From contig CAIXPV010000119.1 of NCBI GenBank assembly GCA_903921405.1, positions 1-7,905 of the forward strand: 7,905 nucleotides of DNA, read 5' to 3'. Shown piece after piece: positions 1 through 6,332 of the stretch. The notes below the pieces were generated by a model. That model saw nothing but the letters and a program-made list of their open reading frames with translations, made no database searches and had not been told where the DNA came from. Positions within the stretch are counted from its first letter, which is position 1. The number at the start of each line of letters is the position of its first letter. Source of the DNA: an uncultured Actinomycetes bacterium (lineage in GTDB: Bacteria; Actinomycetota; Actinomycetes; Nanopelagicales; Nanopelagicaceae). The position numbers were made by a program, and so were the translations under genes.

Positions 1-108
1 AAGACAGCCAGCAAAATGCACTGGCCTAAGTTCATCTGGATCGCACAAGGCCATGTCTGGGTATCAGAGTTCAAATTTGGAAACGATGTTTACAGGTGGG
101 ATTTATAG
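1..108 (+). CDS. Possible C-terminal tail of a plus-strand gene cut by the window edge
   Basis: Plus frame 1 is open from the first base and ends at a TAG at 106-108, giving about 35 residues that finish in VYRWDL. If real, it would converge on the amidohydrolase gene and overlap its 3' end by 19 bp. I do not recognise the family. The stretch has a plausible purine-first codon pattern, but it is short enough to be open by chance and has many Trp codons, which can be an antisense artefact. Alternatives on the minus strand are ATG starts running off the edge: one at 52-54 (protein begins MALCDPDELRPVHFAG) and one beginning MNLGQCILLAV. Neither has a visible ribosome binding site. Confidence is low for all three. 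Confidence 0.3.
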   Translation, partial: KTASKMHWPKFIWIAQGHVWVSEFKFGNDVYRWDL

Positions 109-1676
109 GTTTCCAAAATCTTTATGTTTTGCACCTCATGCGGTTCGCACAACAAAGGGCTCTTGTCTAGCACTATGAAATCTGCGCGCATTCCAACTTC
201 AAGCTTTCCAACTTCAAGCTCTCTAAAGATCTGATAGGCACTATTGGAAGTATAAAACTGCATTGATTGCTCGATAGTTATCGCCTCGTGCTTGCTCCAA
301 CCTTCGGCAGGTTTACGATTTGTATCTTGACGGTGCACAGGCACGGCTAATGCGTGAAGTGGAATCTGGCTTGTAACAGGCCAATCACTTCCAAAACTAA
401 TGGTGACTCCAGCATCAATCATTGTTCGAAGTTGATATTGACGATTATTTCTTGCTTCTCCAAGTCGTGGCAAGATCAGCTCTTTATTCATCGGATCCAT
501 GTATGTCCACAGCGGTTGATAATTTGCAATGATGCCTAAACGTGCAAAACGTGGAACATCATCGGGATGTATAAGTTGGGCATGTGCAATCACTGGTCGA
601 CGGTCACGAGGTGGATTTATTCGAATCGTCGCCTCAATGGCGTCCAGTGCCTGGCGAATTGCGGCGTCACCAATTGCGTGGATATGAAGTTGAAAATCTA
701 ATCCATCGAAAGCCACCAGGGCATCAAGTAAGTCATTATCGGACCAAATAGTTAGCCCATGACTATTTGGTTGATCCTCATAAGGCTCTAGAAGTGCTGC
801 AGTCCCAGCCGAAAGCGCACCGTCGCAGATGAACTTAACTGTTGAAGCCTTCAAAACCTGTGGTTCAGGCAGCGCCTTGATCTGAGTCCGTAATTCTTGA
901 AAGTACCTAACCTCATTTTTCCATTCGTGAGGCTGTGCCAAAAAGCAGAGATTCATATCTACGGCCAATTTCTTAGCCTGGGCTGCTGCTACATAGACCT
1001 CTGCCATACCTTTTTCAATCCACGCATCAACGGCCGTTCCGATACCAACTTCTGCCATAGCGTTAGTGGCAAGGGTCAAGGCATGAACTTCTTGCTCCAG
1101 GGTAAGTGGCGGTGCATATTGTGTTACTAAGTCGATTGCAGCTGGCTCACGCAAGGTGCCTTTTGGTTCACCATTGTCGCGACGAGCAATGCTGCCGCCA
1201 TCTGGATCTTTTGTATCAGCATTGACTCCGGCAATCTTGAGCGCCATTGAGTTAACCCATACTGTGTGGTGATCAACTGCATGCAGTACTACTGGGCGAT
1301 CGCTGACGACAGAGTCAAGCCAATGTGCATCAAAGTCACCTTGACCGATAATCGCTGCTTCATAAGCACCACCAATGATCCACGCTTGATTAGGGTTTTC
1401 CAAAGCATATGTGGCAACTGCAGCAAGAATCTCTTCTACGCTTTGTAGGTTATTTACTTGGGGACCTAACATTTCGCGCCCAGCAAAAAGCGGATGGGCA
1501 TGACCATCAATAAAGGCAGGCATAACAAATACATCTCCAAGATCTACGATTTCATCGTAGGAACTCGCTAATGCATCACTACCGACAGCGGTAATAAATC
1601 CATCATTCACTAACAGAGCAGAAGTCGGCGCAGCTCCTGCGCTCCAGATTGTTGCTGCTTTATAAAGTCTATGCAC
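90..1676 (-). CDS. YtcJ-like metal-dependent amidohydrolase (amidohydrolase family 3)
   Basis: This 528-residue protein has the full amidohydrolase-superfamily layout and the usual length of YtcJ-type enzymes. An N-terminal beta-sandwich segment (LLVNDGFITAVG, residues 21-32) leads into the metal motif DGHAH (57-61). Further landmarks are KFICDG (281-286), HIHAIGDAA (331-339) with two His, IAHAQ (363-367) with His365, and GSDWPV (429-434) with the metal-binding Asp431. A C-terminal GMRADFIVLD segment closes the sandwich. Family members hydrolyse C-N bonds of amides, carbamates or cyclic amides; the substrate cannot be read from sequence. No signal peptide is seen, so it is probably cytoplasmic. 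It starts at GTG 1674-1676; the only in-frame codons upstream are three before the prpD stop, so this start is forced. It lies 9 bp after prpD in the same frame and is probably cotranscribed, occupying the place prpE has in the enteric operon. No strong Shine-Dalgarno is visible. Residues 486-495 carry a short duplication (see the repeat at 191-220). Confidence 0.92.
   Translation of the reverse strand: MHRLYKAATIWSAGAAPTSALLVNDGFITAVGSDALASSYDEIVDLGDVFVMPAFIDGHAHPLFAGREMLGPQVNNLQSVEEILAAVATYALENPNQAWIIGGAYEAAIIGQGDFDAHWLDSVVSDRPVVLHAVDHHTVWVNSMALKIAGVNADTKDPDGGSIARRDNGEPKGTLREPAAIDLVTQYAPPLTLEQEVHALTLATNAMAEVGIGTAVDAWIEKGMAEVYVAAAQAKKLAVDMNLCFLAQPHEWKNEVRYFQELRTQIKALPEPQVLKASTVKFICDGALSAGTAALLEPYEDQPNSHGLTIWSDNDLLDALVAFDGLDFQLHIHAIGDAAIRQALDAIEATIRINPPRDRRPVIAHAQLIHPDDVPRFARLGIIANYQPLWTYMDPMNKELILPRLGEARNNRQYQLRTMIDAGVTISFGSDWPVTSQIPLHALAVPVHRQDTNRKPAEGWSKHEAITIEQSMQFYTSNSAYQIFRELEVGKLEVGMRADFIVLDKSPLLCEPHEVQNIKILETYKSHL
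191..220 (-). repeat. Perfect 15-bp tandem duplication inside the amidohydrolase gene
   Basis: The 15-mer TTCCAACTTCAAGCT (plus strand) occurs twice back to back at 191-205 and 206-220. It is in frame and inserts five residues, giving ELEVG followed by KLEVG just before the conserved GMRADF segment. It preserves the reading frame and looks like a recent slippage event. Confidence 0.9.
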
Positions 1677-1685
1677 GCGAACGAG

Positions 1686-3128
1686 TTACTTCTTCACAAG
1701 CAAGCTCATGAATTCATCAACTGGAGTATTAATCAGCGTTGAGTAGTCCAGGGCAACTGCACAAATTGCATCCTGTGCTGGTGTATCAAAAATTCGCGCA
1801 AGATTGATTCGGAATTTTTCGATGAGCAGGGGGATACCTTCATTACGCCGACGGGCATGCCCAATTGGATATTCAACGGCTTCTTCGCCAAGAACGCTTC
1901 CATCGGTAAACTCAATTGTTAAGGCGTTAGCAATTGATCGCTTCTCTGGGTCGTGATAGTCGGCTGTATAACCCTTATCTTCAACGCAGATAATCTTCTC
2001 GCGCAAGGCATCGATTCGGGGATCAACAGCTACATCTTCTTCATAATCACGGGCCGTTAAACGGCCAAATATAAGGGGAACGGCGACCATGTATTGAATA
2101 CAGTGATCGCGATCGGCTGGATTGTTCAACGGCCCCTTCTTATCAATAATTCGAATACAAGCCTCGTGAGTACGAATCGTTACCTTGGCAATGTCATCTG
2201 AACTCTTTCCGGCTTTAGCCATCGCCTTTTGAAGAGTGATTGCCGCTTCAACTGCAGTTTGTGAGTGAAACTCTGCAGGGAAAGATATTTTGAAGAGAAC
2301 GTTTTCCATTACATAAGATCCATAAGAACGTTGGAACTTAAACGGCTGACCCTTGAAGGAGACGTCATAAAATCCCCATGTTTTAGCGGTCAGCACGGAT
2401 GGATATCCCATTTCGCCGGCCTTAGCTATCAGTGCAAGTCTTACTGCACGTGAGGTTGCATCCCCGGCTGCCCATGATTTGCGCGAACCTGCATTTGGAA
2501 AGTGGCGATACGTGCGAAGTGATTGACCATCAACCCACGCTAGTGAAACAGCATTCAGTGTTTCCTCGCGTGTAAGTCCCATCATTTGTGAAACTACTGC
2601 CGTCGATGCGACCTTGACCAGGACAACGTGATCAAGGCCAACCTTATTAAATGAGTTCTCTAAAGCAATGCAGCCTTGAATCTCATGGGCTTTGATCATG
2701 GCAGTCAAAACATCTTTAACGGTAAATTTCTTAGCACCAGTTCGGCTCAGCCAATCAGCAGTTGCAAGGATTGCACCTAAATTATCCGATGGGTGGCCCC
2801 ATTCAGCGGCCAGCCACGTGTCATTGAAATCTAGCCAGCGAATTGCTGTGCCTATATTGAAAGCACCTTGCACGGGATCTAATTCGTAGTTAGTTCCAGG
2901 AACGCGAACGCCGTTATTAAACGTTATCCCGGGGACAAGTGGGCCAAGCAGTTTGGTGCAGGCCGGGTATTCAAGGGCTTCTAAGCCGCAACCAATTGTG
3001 TCTAGAAAGCAGTTCCAAGCAGTTTCGTAGGCAACTGGAGACTCAATTGTAAAATTCAAAACGTAATCGACAATGTCAACGATCTCTTGATCAAATGGCT
3101 GAGTTGACTTAGTAATTGCGCTTGACAT
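1686..3128 (-). CDS. prpD: 2-methylcitrate dehydratase PrpD
   Basis: PrpD removes water from (2S,3S)-2-methylcitrate to give 2-methyl-cis-aconitate, the second step of the methylcitrate cycle, in the cytoplasm. The 480-residue product matches the length of enteric PrpD (483 in E. coli, from memory) and is collinear with it throughout. The MmgE/PrpD-family landmarks are all present: RWLDFNDTW (97-105), GHPSDN (111-116), KAHEIQGC (146-153), SFPAEFHSQTAVEAA (282-296), LNNPADRDHCIQYM (334-347) and EYPIGHARRR (419-428). It starts at ATG 3126-3128, 27 bp after prpC, with only a weak purine stretch (AGGTAGG) upstream. It is followed after 9 bp by the amidohydrolase. The PrpD route needs a separate aconitase to rehydrate the product, and none is in the window. 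MmgE/PrpD includes cis-aconitate decarboxylases, but the prpB-prpC context and close match to PrpD make that unlikely. Confidence 0.97.
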   Translation of the reverse strand: MSSAITKSTQPFDQEIVDIVDYVLNFTIESPVAYETAWNCFLDTIGCGLEALEYPACTKLLGPLVPGITFNNGVRVPGTNYELDPVQGAFNIGTAIRWLDFNDTWLAAEWGHPSDNLGAILATADWLSRTGAKKFTVKDVLTAMIKAHEIQGCIALENSFNKVGLDHVVLVKVASTAVVSQMMGLTREETLNAVSLAWVDGQSLRTYRHFPNAGSRKSWAAGDATSRAVRLALIAKAGEMGYPSVLTAKTWGFYDVSFKGQPFKFQRSYGSYVMENVLFKISFPAEFHSQTAVEAAITLQKAMAKAGKSSDDIAKVTIRTHEACIRIIDKKGPLNNPADRDHCIQYMVAVPLIFGRLTARDYEEDVAVDPRIDALREKIICVEDKGYTADYHDPEKRSIANALTIEFTDGSVLGEEAVEYPIGHARRRNEGIPLLIEKFRINLARIFDTPAQDAICAVALDYSTLINTPVDEFMSLLVKK

Positions 3129-3155
3129 GCCTACCTATTTTCTAGTTGGGGGATA

Positions 3156-4292
3156 TTAACGTTGGCTAATTGGAATATAAACAAGGTCTTCAGGGCCGGT
3201 GTAGTTAGCACCTGGTCGAATAATTGTGTTATCGGCACGTTGTTCAATGATGTGGGCAGCCCACCCAGAAATTCTGGCCATGACGAAGATGGGTGTAAAG
3301 AAATTCGTTGGAATTTTCATCTGGTTATATGCAACAGCTGAAAACCAATCCAAGTTGGGAAACATCTTCTTGGCATCTGCCATAACAGATTCAATTCGCT
3401 CAGCGATGTCATACAAATCTGTATTGCCAGCATCCTGGGATAGCTCTAAAGCGATAGCCTTAATAATTGCATTGCGAGGATCAGAGACGGTATAGACGGG
3501 GTGGCCAAAGCCGATCACTACTTCCTTCTTGTCGATGCGTGCGCGAATATCGGCATCGGCTTGATCGGGGGATGAGTAACGTTCTTGGATTTCTAAGGCA
3601 ACCTCATTTGCGCCACCATGTTTTGGTCCGCGCAGTGCGCCAATTGCTCCCGTAACAGCTGAGTACATGTCAGAGCCAGTTCCTGCAATTACGCGACTTG
3701 TAAAAGTTGACGCATTGAACTCATGCTCGGCATACAGAATGAGCGAGACCTGCATTGCTTTTTCCCACAACGCTGAGGGCTTTTGCCCGTGCAAGACATG
3801 CAGAAAGTGTGCAGCGATAGAAGTGTCATCCGTTGATAGTTCGATTCGCTTGCCGCTGTGGCTAAAGTGATACCAATACAAGAGCATTGATGGAAGTTGC
3901 GCCATTAATTGATCGGCAAGTTCGCGCGTATGCTCGGCATTGTTTAGATCAGTCTCTGGTGCGCATGCGCCAAGAACTGAAACCCCAGTGCGCATTACAT
4001 CCATAGGGTGCGCTGAAGCAGGCAGAGTTTCTAGTGCGATCTTGACTTGAACGGGCAAATCACGGTGCTGGGCCAACTTATCTTGATAGGCGCTTAACTC
4101 TGCCCTAGTAGGCAAAGCTCCATGGATTAGTAGAAATGCAATCTCTTCAAAATTTGCCGACTTCGCTAAATCCTTAATGTTGTAGCCGCGATAGTGGAGA
4201 TCTTCACCGCTTTGGCCCACATAAGAAAGTGCCGTATTTCCAGCTATAACCCCCGACAGAGCCACTGATTTCTTAGTTCGAAAATCCGCCAC
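3156..4292 (-). CDS. prpC: 2-methylcitrate synthase PrpC
   Basis: PrpC condenses propionyl-CoA with oxaloacetate to form 2-methylcitrate and CoA, entering the methylcitrate cycle; family members often also accept acetyl-CoA. The 378-residue protein is a citrate-synthase fold of the short PrpC type. The expected catalytic triad is visible: His225 in GPKHGGANE, His264 in GFGHPVYT and Asp315 in FPNLDWFSA. Other diagnostic stretches are HYRGYNI (33-39), HPMDVMRTG (95-103), LYAEHEFNASTFTSR (186-200) and GWAAHIIEQR (343-352), all close to E. coli PrpC as remembered. The N-terminus is about ten residues shorter than the enteric protein but enters the conserved KKSVALSG segment at residue 7, so nothing essential is lost. 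The start is GTG 4290-4292, supported by a strong AAGGAG six bases upstream. It lies 3 bp after the prpB stop, so translational coupling is likely. Ordinary citrate synthase is the main alternative, and the neighbours argue against it. Confidence 0.97.
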   Translation of the reverse strand: MADFRTKKSVALSGVIAGNTALSYVGQSGEDLHYRGYNIKDLAKSANFEEIAFLLIHGALPTRAELSAYQDKLAQHRDLPVQVKIALETLPASAHPMDVMRTGVSVLGACAPETDLNNAEHTRELADQLMAQLPSMLLYWYHFSHSGKRIELSTDDTSIAAHFLHVLHGQKPSALWEKAMQVSLILYAEHEFNASTFTSRVIAGTGSDMYSAVTGAIGALRGPKHGGANEVALEIQERYSSPDQADADIRARIDKKEVVIGFGHPVYTVSDPRNAIIKAIALELSQDAGNTDLYDIAERIESVMADAKKMFPNLDWFSAVAYNQMKIPTNFFTPIFVMARISGWAAHIIEQRADNTIIRPGANYTGPEDLVYIPISQR

Positions 4293-4295
4293 GGT

Positions 4296-5180
4296 TTACT
4301 CCTTCGGGTCGAGAAACTTATCTAAAGCAGTTTCATATTCATAGTAATTAATGCGCTGATACAGCTCTTCGCGAGTCTGCATCTGGTCAACAACATTCTT
4401 TTGTGTTCCATCGCGGCGGATTGATTCGTACACATTCTCTGCCGCCTTGTTCATGGCTCGAAATGCCGACAATGGATACAAGGCGATAGAGACATCGGCA
4501 CTCTTTAACTCATCAGTTGTAAACAATGGCGTCATTCCAAATTCGGTGATATTTGCCAAAATTGGAACTCCGGCGGCTGCTGCAAACTTTGCGTAAGTCT
4601 CTAAATCATTAACAGCTTCAGGGAAAATGTAATCAGCCCCAGCTGCAACATAGGCACGTACTCGATCTAGAGCTTTATCCAAACCTTCGTTAGCTAGTGA
4701 ATCTGTTCGAGCCATGATTCCAAAGTCATCATCGGTGCGTGCATCCACTGCCGCTTTAATACGATCTACCATCTCTGCAGTCGTAACAATCTCTTTATTT
4801 GGGCGATGGCCACAACGTTTGGCACCAACTTGATCTTCGATATGTGTTGCTGCTGCGCCTGCCTTTATCAAATCCTTGATTGTCCGACCGATATTAAATG
4901 CCGATGGCCCAAAACCTGTATCGCAATCAACGAGCAATGGCAGATCGCAAACATTAGTTATGCGTCGCACATCGGTTAAAACATCTTCTAAAGTTGTAAT
5001 TCCCAAATCTGGGACACCAAGAGATCCTGCGGCAACGCCGCCACCTGATAGGTAAATCGCCCGATATCCCGCGCGCTTAGCTAGCAAAGCGTGGTTGGCA
5101 TTGATTGCACCAATTACTTGCAAGGGGGTCTCGGCAGATAGGGCCGACTTAAATCGCTTTCCTGCACTTGGCTGAATCAC
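4296..5180 (-). CDS. prpB: 2-methylisocitrate lyase PrpB
   Basis: PrpB cleaves (2R,3S)-2-methylisocitrate to pyruvate and succinate, the last step of the methylcitrate cycle. The 294-residue protein belongs to the PEP mutase/isocitrate lyase superfamily and keeps the residue numbering of the E. coli enzyme for at least the first 125 positions. The signature loop KRCGH has Lys121, catalytic Cys123 and His125. Metal and substrate residues are seen as Asp58, Asp85 and Asp87 (VDCDTGFG) and Glu115 (HIEDQVGAK). NITEFG and the C-terminal LYPLSAFRAMN and INYYEYE are also typical. The length and the KRCGH context favour methylisocitrate lyase over isocitrate lyase, which is longer. The start is GTG 5178-5180; an in-frame TAG lies 12 bases upstream, so no earlier start is possible. 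It follows the flavin oxidoreductase gene after 53 bp, a gap holding a promoter candidate, and precedes prpC by 3 bp. It is the first gene of a probable prpB-prpC-prpD-amidohydrolase operon. Confidence 0.97.
   Translation of the reverse strand: MIQPSAGKRFKSALSAETPLQVIGAINANHALLAKRAGYRAIYLSGGGVAAGSLGVPDLGITTLEDVLTDVRRITNVCDLPLLVDCDTGFGPSAFNIGRTIKDLIKAGAAATHIEDQVGAKRCGHRPNKEIVTTAEMVDRIKAAVDARTDDDFGIMARTDSLANEGLDKALDRVRAYVAAGADYIFPEAVNDLETYAKFAAAAGVPILANITEFGMTPLFTTDELKSADVSIALYPLSAFRAMNKAAENVYESIRRDGTQKNVVDQMQTREELYQRINYYEYETALDKFLDPKE
4299..4304 (-). promoter_or_regulatory. Shine-Dalgarno site of prpC
   Basis: AAGGAG on the minus strand overlaps the last codons of prpB and lies six bases before the prpC GTG. 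It is the strongest ribosome binding site in the window. It decides the prpC start and suggests that prpC is translated by ribosomes finishing prpB. Confidence 0.8.
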
Positions 5181-5197
5181 CTTTGAAGCCTACCGAG

Positions 5198-5226
5198 ATT
5201 GTCCTAAAAATGCATTTTCCTGGCAC
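5198..5226 (-). promoter_or_regulatory. Candidate promoter of the prpBCD operon
   Basis: In the 53-bp gap between the flavin oxidoreductase and prpB, the minus strand reads GTGCCA (5221-5226), 17 bases, then GACAAT (5198-5203). Each hexamer matches 4 of 6 bases of the sigma-70-type consensus and the spacing is ideal. Transcription would begin about a dozen bases before the prpB GTG, giving a very short leader. This is a consensus match only; readthrough from the upstream gene is equally possible. Confidence 0.35.
5207..5218. promoter_or_regulatory. 12-bp perfect palindrome, candidate operator
   Basis: AAAATGCATTTT is its own reverse complement and sits wholly inside the spacer of the promoter candidate before prpB, a classic position for a repressor site. 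It resembles in style, but does not match, the TTTGCAAA-type sites reported for PrpR/RamB regulators of propionate and acetate genes in Actinobacteria. AT-rich palindromes of this size also occur by chance. Confidence 0.35.
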
Positions 5227-5233
5227 AAATATC

Positions 5234-6301
5234 TCAAATAAGAGTGCGACCACGATCTAGTTGATGGGGCCACTCAATTTTAATTCCTAGTTTTTCAGCG
5301 GCATTTAATGCCCAGCGAGGATTGCGAAGCATCGCTCGTGCAAGAAACACGGCATCGGCTTCGCCAGTTTCAATAATGTATTGAGCTTGTTCTGGCTCTG
5401 TAATTAAACCAACTGCAGTTGTCATAATTTGAGATTCATTTCGTATCGCTGCTGCAAATGGAACTTGAAACCCTGGCGTTGCTTTTATTGGCGCGTTATG
5501 GAGATTGCCACCAGTTGAAACATCGATCAAGTCGACACCGAGTGCTTTGAGTTGATTACATAACTCGATGGAATCAACAAGATTCCATCCATCATCGACC
5601 CAGTCGGTTGCAGATATTCGAACAAATAGGGGAGTTCCAGCCGGAATAGCTTGGCGCACAGCTGTCACTGTTTCCAACAAGAAACGAATTCGGTTTTCAA
5701 AACTTCCACCGTACTGATCGGTGCGCTTATTATCTAATGGCGAATAAAACTGATGTAGCAAATAACCATGAGCCGCGTGAATTTCAACAACATCAAAGCC
5801 TACAGCTATCGCGCGTTTGGCAGCAGAGACAAAATCCACAGTAAGTTGATGAATCTCGTTGACGGTTAATTCTCGAGGTTCTGGGTAGCCATGAAATGCA
5901 ATGGCGGATGAAGAAACATTCTGCCAACCTCCATCTTCAACGCCAGCTATCCGGTGGTCATCCCAGGGCCGCATCGTTGATCCTTTTCGTCCAGCATGCG
6001 CTAGCTGGATTCCCATTTTTACATTCTGCGAATGAGCAAATTCGATCATCGGCTTAAAAGCTAAGGCGTGCGCATCGGTAGTTAATAGAGGACAACCGAT
6101 AGAGATTCGTCCTTCAGGTGCAACACCAGTTGCCTCAACCATAATTAACCCTGGGGCACCGGTTGCAAACGAGTTCAAATGCGCTCTGTGCCAGTCACCA
6201 ATTAAGCCATCCACGGCCGAGTACTGACACATCGGGGAGACCCACACTCGGTTTTGGAATGTAACCGAACCAATAGTTAGGGGATCAAATAGTGAGTTCA
6301 T
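5234..6301 (-). CDS. Old yellow enzyme family NADH:flavin oxidoreductase, YqjM class
   Basis: This 355-residue FMN-dependent TIM-barrel oxidoreductase is of the kind that reduces activated C=C bonds (enones, maleimides, nitro compounds) with NAD(P)H. The class assignment rests on visible residues: MCQY (24-27) with the redox-tuning Cys25 and Tyr27 of YqjM-like enzymes, QLAHAGRK (99-106), and HAAHGYL (175-181) with the His175/His178 pair and Tyr180. VRISATDW (227-234) and VSTGG (261-265) are also present, and Arg350 in LDRG near the C-terminus corresponds to the arginine finger of YqjM. It is full length and cytoplasmic. The start is ATG 6299-6301, giving the usual MNSLFDPLTIG N-terminus; no clear Shine-Dalgarno is seen. 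It lies 31 bp after the LRR gene and 53 bp before prpB. The physiological substrate is unknown. A role in the propionate pathway is not established and cotranscription with prpB is only possible. Confidence 0.93.
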   Translation of the reverse strand: MNSLFDPLTIGSVTFQNRVWVSPMCQYSAVDGLIGDWHRAHLNSFATGAPGLIMVEATGVAPEGRISIGCPLLTTDAHALAFKPMIEFAHSQNVKMGIQLAHAGRKGSTMRPWDDHRIAGVEDGGWQNVSSSAIAFHGYPEPRELTVNEIHQLTVDFVSAAKRAIAVGFDVVEIHAAHGYLLHQFYSPLDNKRTDQYGGSFENRIRFLLETVTAVRQAIPAGTPLFVRISATDWVDDGWNLVDSIELCNQLKALGVDLIDVSTGGNLHNAPIKATPGFQVPFAAAIRNESQIMTTAVGLITEPEQAQYIIETGEADAVFLARAMLRNPRWALNAAEKLGIKIEWPHQLDRGRTLI

Positions 6302-6332
6302 TGAAGCATTCTAGCTCTGATAGAAATCAGTT

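Noticed and set aside
60..85. GTTCAAAT resembling a tRNA T-loop
   Set aside because: The flanking bases do not form a 5-bp T-stem and no acceptor or anticodon arms could be fitted on either strand.
4296..5180. Isocitrate lyase rather than methylisocitrate lyase
   Set aside because: The 294-residue length, KRCGH loop in the PrpB sequence context, and position next to prpC and prpD all fit PrpB.
6317..6330. Hairpin CTGAT-AGAA-ATCAG between the LRR gene and the flavin oxidoreductase as a terminator
   Set aside because: The stem is only 5 bp, AT-rich, and has no T-tract on the minus strand, where the genes are transcribed. A T-rich run follows on the plus strand, but no plus-strand gene precedes it.
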